From Mustela lutreola (lineage: Eukaryota; Chordata; Mammalia; Carnivora; Mustelidae): a stretch of 64,000 nucleotides of DNA. The number at the start of each line of letters is the position of its first letter. Positions within the stretch are counted from its first letter, which is position 1. The notes beneath the pieces are model-generated. The model ran no database searches and was not told where the DNA came from. It saw only the letters and a list, made by a program, of their open reading frames with translations. The position numbers were made by a program, and so were the translations under genes. Shown here one piece after another: positions 35,951 through 46,179 of this stretch. Location: assembly GCF_030435805.1 (NCBI RefSeq), contig NC_081295.1, positions 158,443,001 to 158,507,000 on the forward strand, given 5' to 3'.

Positions 35951-36901
35951 ATGAACCTCAGCTGCTCCCTGGGGCAGGACAACAGCCTGTCCGTCCAGCA
36001 CTTTGTATTTGCCAAGTTCTCGGAGGTCCCTGAACAGTGTTTCCTTTTATTCGCCCTCGTCCTACTCATGTTTTTAGCGTCCCTCACGGGCAATGCCCTC
36101 ATCGCCCTTGCCATCTGGACCAACCCCGTCCTCCACACACCCATGTACTTCTTCCTGACCAACCTGTCTCTCTTAGAGATTGGCTACACGTGCTCGGTCA
36201 CACCCAGGATGCTGCAGAGCCTCGCCAGTGAGGCCCGGGGCATCTCCCGGGAGGGGTGTGCTACGCAGATGTTTTTCTTCACATTTTTTGGTATCAGTGA
36301 GTGCTGTCTTTTGGCAGCCATGGCTTTTGACCGCTACATGGCCATATGCTCCCCACTGCACTATGCAACGCGAATGAGCCGGGGGGTGTGTGCCCAGCTG
36401 GCAGTTGCTTCCTGGGGGGTGGGTTGCATGGTAGGCTTGGGCCAGACCAACTACATTTTCTCCTTGAACTTCTGCGGCCCCTGTGAAATAGACCACTTCT
36501 TCTGTGACCTCCCCCCTATCCTGGCTCTTGCCTGTGGGGACACATCTCATAACGAGGCCGCCGTCTTTGTTGCGGCCATTCTTTGCATTTCCAGTCCGTT
36601 TCTACTAATCATTGCTTCCTATGGCAGGATCCTGGCTGCCGTGCTGAACATGCCCTCCCCCGAGGGCCGCCGTAAAGCTCTTTCCACCTGCTCTTCCCAC
36701 TTGCTTGTAGTGACGCTCTTCTATGGCTCGGGGTCTGTCACTTACTTGAGACCCAAGGCCAGCCATTCACCAGGAACAGATAAACTTCTAGCTCTGTTCT
36801 ACACCGTGGTGACATCCATGCTCAATCCCGTCATCTATAGTTTACGGAACAAGGAGGTCCAGGCAGCTCTCCGCAGAACCCTGGGTAAGAGAAAGTTCTG
36901 A
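35951..36901 (+). CDS. olfactory receptor, family 10 type (intact)
   Basis: Class II odorant receptor GPCR, 316 codons, intact. Residues 2-4 (NLS) form a glycosylation site. GN lies at 47-48 in TM1, HTPMYFFLTNLSLLEIGYTC in TM2, Cys 103 before TM3 (GCATQMFFFTFFG), MAFDRYMAICSPLHY at 124 onward (canonical DRY at 127-129), FCGP...IDHFFCDLPPIL in extracellular loop 2, SYGRILAAVL in TM5, GRRKALSTCSSHL at the TM6 entry and MLNPVIYSLRNKEV in TM7. The LEIGYT, GISECCLLAAMA and RPKASHSP blocks are family 10 features (compare OR10C/OR10P/OR10A); I cannot name the subfamily. The start is the ATG at 35951, right after a strong splice acceptor; the frame upstream has no other ATG. AATAAA occurs 69 bases after the stop. 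Its orientation is opposite to the other two ORs. Confidence 0.94.
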   Translation: MNLSCSLGQDNSLSVQHFVFAKFSEVPEQCFLLFALVLLMFLASLTGNALIALAIWTNPVLHTPMYFFLTNLSLLEIGYTCSVTPRMLQSLASEARGISREGCATQMFFFTFFGISECCLLAAMAFDRYMAICSPLHYATRMSRGVCAQLAVASWGVGCMVGLGQTNYIFSLNFCGPCEIDHFFCDLPPILALACGDTSHNEAAVFVAAILCISSPFLLIIASYGRILAAVLNMPSPEGRRKALSTCSSHLLVVTLFYGSGSVTYLRPKASHSPGTDKLLALFYTVVTSMLNPVIYSLRNKEVQAALRRTLGKRKF

Positions 36902-36969
36902 CTCTGACTGGGTAAATACCAGGGGACCAGGAAAATCTGTTCTTTGAAAAAATGCACACACAATCCAAG

Positions 36970-36975
36970 AATAAA
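36970..36975 (+). terminator. candidate poly(A) signal AATAAA of the family 10 OR
   Basis: First AATAAA downstream of the stop at 36901. No transcript data support its use. Confidence 0.4.
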
Positions 36976-37951
36976 GAAAGAAACAAAGTCAAGGCTCTCA
37001 GCAACCTATTTTGTAAGGACCTTCTTTAACGATGGTAGAGTAATTTTAGAGACACCTCTGTACTCTCAGTCGAACTTCTGATTGCCAGATTCCGGAAGGG
37101 AGTTGGCTACCAAAGCATCTCAACAGGTGAGTCCAACACTAGACAGTTTTACAAAAAATGCCCATCTGGGCTTGCTGAACAGATTGCTAGTTTATATCTC
37201 AGAAATCCGGACGATTCTCGTTCTGGACTCTTAGGCATTTTCTAGCCCTTGAGGATCCCATCCGACTCTGCCCCAGTCTCTGGTCCCATGTGACTCTCAA
37301 TTCCCTAAAACTCCGTGAAGCACATTATTTCCCTCCATAAAAAATATTTAAAACATTTCAACCTTAATTGTTGCTACATGATATAGAATTAATTCTTTCT
37401 GTGAGTCGCATGTACTGTAAAAATACATAAACATGCCAAAAAAAAGTAAACATGTGTCAGAGGTATTTGTTGCAGAATATTAAAAGAAAAAAGTGGGATA
37501 TTCTTATCAAGAGTCTCTATGGTGAAAATGCCTTTAAAAGGAAAATTTAAATTCAAGGAGAATAATGAACTAAAAATGATTACCCTAAATAATTTAAAAT
37601 ATTGTTATGTAATTTACAAAACTTGCATATGTGCAAATGAATTCTGACTCCACGTGTTTGGAAATCCACCACACACTTGCTCTGAAGAGAAATGAGCTGT
37701 AGGCAGCTGAAGGGCATTGCCTGGGATGTGAGCGCCTGGTTCTCGGAGAGGTGCTGGCGTGTATGAGGGCCGGCAGCTACTCCTGTGGGAGCTGTAAAAG
37801 GATAGAGTGAAGGTCTGTGCCTCAGTCACGGTGTGCGATGGAAAGCTCTGGGTGTGATGGACAGCCAGGTGCCCTAGGACCAATGCTATATTGTACCCAT
37901 GACGAGTACTGAGAGAGTAAACCTCAAGTGTTTTTGCCACACACACAATTG
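36976..37951. other. unique sequence, no feature seen
   Basis: AT-rich downstream flank. A 110-codon minus frame at 37614-37946 has no recognisable motif. Confidence 0.5.
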
Positions 37952-38092
37952 CTGTGAGGTGACACTGTGTGTTAATAACTTGTGCTAATCACTTCACAAT
38001 ACAAATGTGTATCACATCATCACATTATACACCTTAAAGACGTGCAGTTTTACTCGAGTTATAAATCTCAATTAGCTCAAAAAGATCAATGT
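37952..38092 (+). mobile_element. ancient L1M 3' end
   Basis: 'gtgaggtgacactgtgtgtt', 'taatcacttcacaatacaaa' and 'catcacattatacacctta' follow the order of the old mammalian L1MA/L1MB 3' terminus. Decayed. Confidence 0.65.
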
Positions 38093-38434
38093 GATAATTT
38101 TATCAGAGGATAATAGTGATATTCTCTAATGACCAAGATGTGTGTTTTGCCAGATATCCATATTTTAGCAAAAACTCGATCTGTATTCTTCAAATAAAGC
38201 AGGTACAAAACAAAACAAAAACTGGCCAACTCATTCAAGTAATTTATGTATAATACAAATATTGAAATATTTAATTGTGGACATTTTTACTAAAACAAAT
38301 ATAATAATGCTTTTCAGAGCCAATTTATAAAATATGTAAAAATGTAAAGATTAAAATTCATTTCATATATATTCCTTCCATGCAGGAATAAAAAATGTAC
38401 CTATTTATTTTACTTTATTTTAGCCTTTTGCTAA

Positions 38435-38478
38435 CCACACACACACACACTCACACACATTCACACACACACTCAAGT
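38435..38478. repeat. imperfect (CA)n tract
   Basis: A CA repeat interrupted by TCA and TTCA units. Confidence 0.9.
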
Positions 38479-38544
38479 CCCTTCTTGTGACAGATTATGT
38501 TGTCAAAACATATACTATTCTGAAAGCAGTGGAAAATTTTAAAA

Positions 38545-38605
38545 AACCTAATAATGTACTGTATATTGGCTAATTGAACATAATAATAAAAATATGTAAA
38601 AAGTA
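38545..38605 (+). mobile_element. L1 3' stub
   Basis: 'aataatgtactgtatattgg' and 'ctaattgaacataataataaa' match the terminal block of carnivore L1 (compare 9375-9410). Confidence 0.65.
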
Positions 38606-40111
38606 CAAAAATGCATCTTCTGGAACATTTAATGTTTGTTTTAAATATCTATATTGTCATGAATTAACTTATCCTCCATATCTTCTCTCTTCAATACTCC
38701 CGACTGTTAATAAGGGAGAAATTCTTTGCTGACTTTGGTCCTCAAACCCTGTGTCATTTGGTTTCAAAGAGGCTTTGGACTTGGTTCTCCTCAGCACCAG
38801 CTCCGACAGTAGCACCAACCGGAGGATACCCACCATTTACCGGATTCTGACTGTATAGAAAGGCAGCTCAAGATCCTTCAATGTTTGTGTAATGTCTGAC
38901 CTTAGAAACTACCTGTGACACGTGGAGACCAAGGAGCCGCTTGTCCCCAGACGTCAGCAAGGACCAGTGCTGGGTACGGGTGGTCTGGTGCAGGAACGAA
39001 TTCCAGGAAAGTTCCTTCCATTAATTCTGATTCCCTGCAGCTTCTTTTCACACAATAACTAAGAGTGAAAAGACTGAAGGATAGCTCTGCTGGGAAGGGA
39101 CAGCCCTGGTGCTCAGGCTTCTTTCTAATGTGTGAGATCTTTTCAGAGGGGGCATATGTCCGTGTCTCAGCAGGCTCTAGAACTAAAGACAAAAAGGATT
39201 TGATAATATTTTGTAAATCAACAACTACAATGAAAGTAGGGAAAACAAATCCAATATTTTCAAATTTAAAAAATTACCAGCATTTTCAAGTATGTTACTA
39301 GAATCAGTAAAAACTTTATATTCAATACAAAGACAACAATTTTATAAATTCTGTGCAGTTACAATATCAATCAAAAGGAATATTAAATATGACAAAGGCA
39401 ATCATTTTTATTTGTAAATAAATCTGACTTTTGTGAGATTTAAATATTCAGATTTAATGAGAGTACTTAAAATGCATTTGCATATGTGTCTTAGATTCAG
39501 ATCTAGCATTAAAGGGTCAATCAAAGGAGATTAGGAGCAAGTCTGTAGTGACGAGACATGCATAGCAGAGAATTCCTGAGTCTCATGGCCCCCTTTTTCT
39601 TGGTGGCTTTCTCTGTGGGTGGGAGAGGTCAGACAAATCCCTGAGTGTCCTTAACCCCAGATGCTCTTCTGTGTGCACAGAATCAAGGACAGCCTGCCGA
39701 AGACATACTGTCAGGCGCTGTGGGTTTGCAGGGCCCTTGCACTCAGGCAAGCTGCAGAGGGAGAGCCTGCGGCAAAGCCGTGTCCTCAGGGAGACCCAGA
39801 CTGACCCAGCTGTGACCATGGCTCTCCCGCCAGGAGCTGGAAGGTTGAATTTTGTGATGAGGCACTAGACTTACCATAACTGTTCAGGCATGGCATTAGT
39901 TAATTCCTAGAGCAAGAAATCCAGGATTTATGAAAGTGTAATTCAGATACCCACGTGCATTGCTATAAATATTTATTTATTTATTCAAAGAATCTTCACG
40001 AAATAACCAGAAAAAGAGGCATGACATTTTTGGCATGGAGGATAAGAAGGATTTGGAGTTGTAACTTCAGGATGCCATGGAAAGGAAAATTCACAGCTAT
40101 TTTATTTTGGT

Positions 40112-40112
<1 letters not shown>
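38606..40112. other. unique sequence, no gene recognised
   Basis: Small open stretches only (at 38902-39192 and 39583-39819), without known motifs. It ends in a T-rich tract at 40110-40142. Confidence 0.5.
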
Positions 40113-40142
<30 letters not shown>

Positions 40143-40600
40143 CACTCAATTACAATGAAAGTGAATGTACTTTAATAACACTCAGCAATTGGTTTATCAC
40201 ATACAGGGAAACAGGTGCATAGCACTAGAGCAATTCATCTCATTTATACCTGAGACATGAAGCTGAAATCACCCTTCTGTCTCTCTTCTTTATTAAAGTT
40301 TCATTTATTCGGTAAAGCTTTGGAAGGAAATAAAAATAGGCCTATCACATAACAATGCCAACCCCTCTCTGTACAGACTTGAATTGTTGAAGCACCTCCG
40401 TACCTTCCAAATACATTCCCAGGGCAACGTTTCCTCTTGAGTCTAATTAGAGTCTAGTCTGTGTATTTACAAACAGGAAGCAAAAGGCTGTGACCTCATG
40501 ATCTCCACTCAGAGGCCTCCTCAATTAACCTGAGGTATTGGTGTTATTTGGGAATGGACGCCTGGGGTCATTGTAAGTTCTCTGTGACAAGGGCAAATGA
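40113..40600 (-). pseudogene. possible processed retrocopy of an unknown 3'UTR
   Basis: A 30-nt T-rich tract (40110-40142) precedes unique sequence. Read on the minus strand this ends in attaaagtacattcac about 25 bases before the A-run, so an ATTAAA signal stands at the right distance from a tail. A second aataaatgaaactttaataaa lies further upstream. There is no L1 or SINE consensus and no coding frame. I could not find a target-site duplication, so a plain T-rich tract beside unique DNA remains possible. Confidence 0.35.
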
Positions 40601-40602
40601 CT

Positions 40603-41135
40603 TCTTTTTTTTTTTTTTTTTTTAATTTTTTATTTTTTATAAACATATATTTTTATCCCCAGGGGTACAGGTCTGTGAATCACCAGGTTTACACACTTCA
40701 CAGCACTCACCAAATCACATACCCTCCCCAATGTCCATAATCCCACCCCCTTCTCCCAAACCCCCTCCCCCCGGCAACCCTCAGTTTGTTTTGTGAGATT
40801 AAGAGTCACTTATTTTTTGTCTCCCTCCCAATCCCATCTTGTTTCATTTATTCTTCTTCTACCCACTTAAGCCTCCATGTTGTATCACCACTTCCTCATA
40901 TCAGGGAGATCATATGATAGTTGTCTTTCTCTGCTTGACTTATTTCGCTAAGCATGATACGCTCTAGTTCCATCCATGTTGTTGCAAATGGCAAGATTTC
41001 ATTTCTTTTGATGGCTGCATAGTATTCCATTGTGTATATATACCACATCTTCTTGATCCATTCATCTGTTGATGGACATCTAGGTTCTTTCCATAGTTTG
41101 GCTATTGTGGACATTGCTGCTATAAACATATTTTG
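40603..41135 (-). mobile_element. young L1 3' end
   Basis: A-tail, 'ataaacatatatttttatcc' type 3'UTR, and a 77-codon ORF2 C-terminal frame (40896-41129). The protein is identical over all 77 residues to the copy at 34944-35177, and the DNA differs by only a handful of bases over 500 bp. The right junction abuts the OR pseudogene flank. Confidence 0.93.
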
Positions 41136-41178
41136 GAGATTAAGCTGTGATCCTTATAAATGCCGCGAGAAGCCATAA

Positions 41179-42170
41179 TTAGATGATGTTGAAAGTCCTC
41201 GGTCTCTGGGGGCTTGTGTGAGTGTATTTCACATTTCCCCGATGGGGGTCTCTCCCCAGCAACCTTCTCAGAGCCCACTTAACCTCTTCGTGTCTCAAGG
41301 CGTAAATCAAAGGGTTAAGTGAGGGAGTCACTGCAGTGGAGAAGAGGCTGAGGAAACTGCGGTGGTTCTGTGTGTCCTTGCTCTTGGGCTGCATGGAGAC
41401 AGAAACGGAAGTCCCAAAGAACAAGACCGTGACAAGGAGAGGGAACCCGGAGGTCCCAGATGCTTTCCTCCTGCCTCCAGCGGACTCCATCCTCACACAC
41501 TCCTAGCGATGCAGCCTAGGGAGACCAGAATGAGCCCCGGAGGTATAGCCCAGCAGAGGACACCTGCTACAGAGAGCTCTTTTCCAGGGAGGCGGTGTCC
41601 ACACAGGCGATTTCAATCAGGGCAGGCTCCTTGCACGTAAAATCGTAAAATCATCCACTGTGTGGTGGCTGCAGAGTCAACTGGAAGACGAGTGTGGTCT
41701 GAACCGTGGCCTCCACGAAACCACTGGTCCAGGCCACAGCATCCAGGCGCCGGAGAAGTTTCAGATGCATTGCAACACGACAGTGGTTGGCAGATGGCAC
41801 TGAAGCGGTCGCAGGTCGTCAGGAGCACGCACTCCGTGGAGCCCAGCCCCAGGGCAGTCAGAGGTGGATCACACAGCCGGGGTAGCTGATGGTCTTCTTG
41901 GGACCCTCGAGATTCCACAGCATGTGCAGAACGATGCTGGTGGTGAAGCAGAGGTCCAGGAAGGAGAGACTAGAGAAGGTGATGAAGGTGATGTTCTTCA
42001 GGAAGAAGTACATGGGATGGGGAGCTCGCGGGTCAAGCTGGAGACCAGTACGATCGCTGCGTTCCCCGCCAGTGTCAGAATGTGTATGGCAGAGACAACC
42101 AGGAGGAGGGCTGTCTCCAGCTGGGGCTGGTCAGAAAAGCCCAGTAAGATAAACCTGCCGGATTGCTAAA
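41179..42170 (-). pseudogene. olfactory receptor pseudogene, family 2 type
   Basis: OR motifs appear in order but in shifting frames. An [12 protein letters not shown]-like N-terminus lies at about 42150 with no ATG. MYFFLKN and then [12 protein letters not shown] follow at about 42010-41940, with an extra ITFITF-like stretch between them. [11 protein letters not shown] lies at about 41900 and is followed by an in-frame stop. The TM3 end is degraded: a segment is missing and the sequence reads CDRFSAICQPL without the usual AYDRY. The EL2 block is FTCKEPALIEIACVDT. The TM6 entry is AGGRRKASGTSG (41480), and TM7 is PSLNPLIYALRHEEVKWALRRLLG (about 41310). At least three frame changes and several stops are present. 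GPKKTISY and the TM7 ending place it near OR family 2, related to but distinct from the intact gene at 14.3 kb. Confidence 0.9.
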
Positions 42171-45112
42171 ATCTGTCCCCTTCAGTCCTTCCTAATTGTG
42201 AGTCACCCTTCCTTGTCATTCCTGTTATCTTCCTACGGGAAGAAAATCAGGTATCATAACCAATAGAAAAATAATAAATGGAGTAAAATTGGCAATCGGA
42301 CACTGGACTTCTGTAGAGAAAAACAACAGACAAGGACAAAATTATGCAAAATAAAAAATATAATAAGTTGAGTTGTTAGGTAGACAGAAAGATAAAACCC
42401 ATAGTCATGAAAACATTAAAGCCATTAAAGGAAATATAGAAACACAGAGTACACATTGCAATCATACTCCAAAACAGATTTGAACCGTACATCAAACTGT
42501 CCGACGATAAAACACATAGGCCGTCAATGCGTATGCTGTGAAAAAGCAAAGAAATTGAAAAGATGACTGTTTTGTATATGCAGTACCTGATAGACAATAG
42601 ACGTAACAGATAAATTAAAAGATACATCTGGCGAGCAAGGATCTGAGAGAGAAGGTGTACGGAATTAGACACAAAGAGTAGTTCGAGTTTCCTACAGGAA
42701 CAGCTAGGCCTGGTTACAGTTAATAACCATTGTTTTCCTATGAAGCAAACAATGGCTGACATGATAAGAACATTAAGGAGAACTTCTGTGATCTTCCCAG
42801 TTGAGTCATAGGTCTAGTGTCTCTATGAATATTTTCGCTAGAAAAATCTAATTCATGGTCTGTCTCTGCAGTGACCCCGACGGTCTATGAGCTTCAATAT
42901 GCTTTCATCACAAAAGCACGTGAATTCCACCATCTAAGGCAGTCCGCTGACACTTCATAAAGTAAACTGTGTAAAACTCACCAGGGTCCCTTAAACTATT
43001 CAGTTGCACAGATCAGGAAATGTCGTCATAAACATTTGTTCCTCCGAACGGTCGGTTTGGGGTTTCCAAATGACTGTGGCGGATGAATCACCTGTGGGGT
43101 CAAATCTGAACAATTTTCTTACAAATAAAAAACAAAGAAAAATCTTCAATGAAAATTTCTGACTTTCTCTTAAATACCTTGACTAAGAAATAAAAACATA
43201 TTTCTTAGAGCCCTCAGTCCTTATACCTGATGTCGTTACATAATCCAGTTTAAACAGAATAAGTTGTTTATTTTCCTCAGCATCACAGCAACCATCAGTT
43301 GCATTTTGAACATCTGTTGAGATGAAACCATGGTCAACCCTTCTTCCCGAATCGCAGCAACGGGAGGAACCTCGTACCGGCGGTCACAGTCTTTAGCATT
43401 TGCCTCCCTGGCCATGCCCTTCGGTGCTAGAATCCAACCCTGAATGCCATGACGCCCCCGAAGTGAGTGTGGATTTACCTGCTGGGCTCCCTTGTCCATA
43501 CAGTCAGGAGGGAAGATTGGGGCTGCCCCATGTCTATGACAAAGATGGTGGGTAAGTGGCCTCACTTTGCTTGATGCAACTCTCCATTACGACGCTGTTT
43601 TCCTGGGGTATTTCTGTCCCAGGAATAACCATTATTTTCCAAGGAGACGCTGCACTGAAACAGACTCTGCTCCCACATTCCTCTTAACCAAGATGCTGAC
43701 GAGGCGATTTACATCTGCGAAGAAGAGGAGGTGGTCATTTTCCTGTGGCCAAAAGTATAGTAAATGTTGGACCTCGTGCACACCTGATTCTGTTCACTGC
43801 TAAAGGGAGCGAGCTCTGGAGTCCCTCAACTTTTAAAATAAATCTCCTTTATTTTTCCACACATGAGGGAAAAGTCCCCACCTTCTTGGAAGAATGACCA
43901 TCCAGCAGTAGCAGCTGTGGGTGGTCGTGATGCAAAATTCGATCCCACTCCCCGACCTGGGACAAGCAGCGGAGAAGCCACGCAGCGCAGCCTGTCAGCT
44001 CAGCCTGTCCTGCGGGCAGCGGGGGGCTGGCTTGTCCACCCAGCAGCACCTCTGGAGCTCCTGCCCAGGCAGCTTCCCGTCTGTAGCAGAGGGAGAGGCA
44101 GGTCTCCGGAGAGAAGCGCCTCGGGTGCCTGCACTTCTGTTTCACTGGAAGGCAATCGACTGGACACCACCTTCTGAACACACACACGGGTACCACACAC
44201 ACACACTTTGCTGTAAACGTACCCATAACAGGTGTCTCTGTTATCATAAGGGCTACCTCTGGCATCAGTGACAGGATGGCAGACGGAGGGACAGTCAGCC
44301 CATTCTTCGGCTCTACTCACGCGTACTGTGCAAGGCCAGGAGAGCTGCTCACCTACTTTCTACAACTCGGGTTGGTGTCTCCTTGCTGACACCAAGATTG
44401 CCAGATTCCTGGGATTCTACAGGATGGGAAATGGGGCTCTTTGGTTGTGAACAAACTTTCTTCTCCAGGGAAAGCGACGAGTGACCCTAAAGACAACTTG
44501 GAGATCAGCAGCGCTGCCCACTCCCCCCGACCCACCCCGCCACAAGCCTGGAGGAGTGCCAAAGTGGGGGACTAGCTCTGTGGTGGACATTGCCCTGGCA
44601 GGGGGATAACATGGCAGACACAGGGGCCGCGCACGGATGCCCCCACCAGCCTTAAAATCGGATGGAATTTCTCTCTTGCTTTCTCGGCATTCAGGCACTG
44701 CACATAGCGGTGTGGAAACCATCTTTGAAACCACCGATAAAGCAATGAAGGTGGAAAACGGTTTCTGCTTTCTTGGTTGCAATGGCGTTATTCCTGACGG
44801 CACCATTGCATTTGTATTTGCATTTTGGGATGTGTTGATTGCTCATGTCATGGTGGACGTGATTGCTGTTAAAAACACAGTATAAAGATTTGGCCAAAAG
44901 AAAAAAAAGTGTGTAAACTATGCTATTTTCTCGAGGTGATGGGAATAAGTTTTTTATACTTGTTTGATCTGAGATTCTGTTCAAATGGCTGAAACAGGAC
45001 CCCTAATCCCTAAAGCTGAAAACATCAGTCTGGCATAAATTAGTATTTTATGTTAAACACTGTTAAGAATATGCAGAATATGGGAATCTACATAGCATGA
45101 TTTTCAGATTTT
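42171..45112. other. unique sequence, no gene recognised
   Basis: AT-rich to about 43.2 kb, then a GC-richer island at about 43.9-44.7 kb with overlapping open stretches on both strands (for example 43849-44265 and 44637-44885). None shows a family motif I recognise. A (CA)n run lies at about 44190-44210. Confidence 0.45.
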
Positions 45113-45990
45113 CTTTTTTTTTTTAATTTAATTTTTTCAGTGTTCCAAGCTTCTTCATTTATACACCACACCCAGTGCTCCACGCAATACGTGCCTCCTT
45201 AATACCTACCCAGGGCAGTACAGACATTTTAATAATGTTTATTCTTCTGATCCAAGAGCATGGAATGATCTTCCATCTTTTTGCGTCTTCTTTGATTTCT
45301 TTGATGAGTGTTCTGTAGTTCAAGTATAGACCCTTTATCTCTCTGGTTTTGGTTTACTCCCAAGTGTCCTATGGTTCTTGGTGCTATAGTAAATGGCATC
45401 GATTCTCTAATTTCCCTTTCTGTATTTTTATTGTTAGAGTGTAAGAAAGCAACTGATTTCTGTACATTGACTCTGTATCCTACCACGTTACTGAATTGCT
45501 ATATGAGTTCTAGTAGTTTGGGGGTGGAGTCTCTCAGATTTCCCATATAAAGTATCATGTCATCTGCAAAAAGAGAGAGTTGGACTTCTTCTTTGCCAAT
45601 CTGGATACCTTTTATTTCTCTTTGTTGTCTGGTTGCTGTTGCTAGGACTTCTAGTACTATGTTGAACAATCGTGGTGAGAGTGGGCATCCCTGCCGTGTT
45701 CCTGATCCCAACGGGAAGGCTGTCAGCTTTTCCCCCACTGAGGACAATATTCCCTGTGGGTTTTTCATAGATTTTGTGAAGTTGAGGAGCGTTCCCTCTA
45801 TCCCTGTACTTTGAAGCATTTTAATCAGGAACCGATGCTGGATTTTGTCAAATGCTTTTGCTGCATCATTTGAGAGGACCATGTGGTTCTTCTCTTATTG
45901 ATTGGGTCTATCACATGGATTGATTTGCGAATGTTGAACCACCCTTGCATCCCAGGGATGAATCCCACCTGGCTCACCATGGATAATCTT
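45113..45990 (-). mobile_element. internally deleted L1
   Basis: About 100 bp of 3' terminus (45113-45213: tail, 'acaccacacccagtgctcca') is joined directly at about 45215 to the linker/RT region of ORF2. The frame at 45499-45882 keeps [14 protein letters not shown] and FADDMILYM. The whole C-terminal third of ORF2 and most of the 3'UTR (roughly 2 kb) are missing. Confidence 0.88.
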
Positions 45991-46147
45991 GGAAATGAAC
46001 AAACTGAATTAGCATTCTTTTTCAGTGTGTATGCTGAGGACAACTTTTTCATCGAATCTTCGGAAGTTAGAGTTTATTAGGAGGCCGTCCTGAGCTACCC
46101 CGATGCTATGGCTCCAGACTGTACTGTGTCTGTTTTGAGGTGTTTCC

Positions 46148-46159
46148 CCCCCCCCCCAG
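46148..46159. repeat. C12 homopolymer
   Basis: A run of twelve C, prone to length change. Confidence 0.9.
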
Positions 46160-46179
46160 TTTGGAGGCTCCTATTGAGA

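Noticed and set aside
37614-37946. 110-codon minus frame after the family 10 OR, tested as an OR remnant
   Set aside because: No MYFF, DRY or NPxIY motif in any frame.
44637-44885. 82-codon plus frame in the GC-richer island
   Set aside because: The opposite strand is also open and no motif is visible. Not supportable as a gene.
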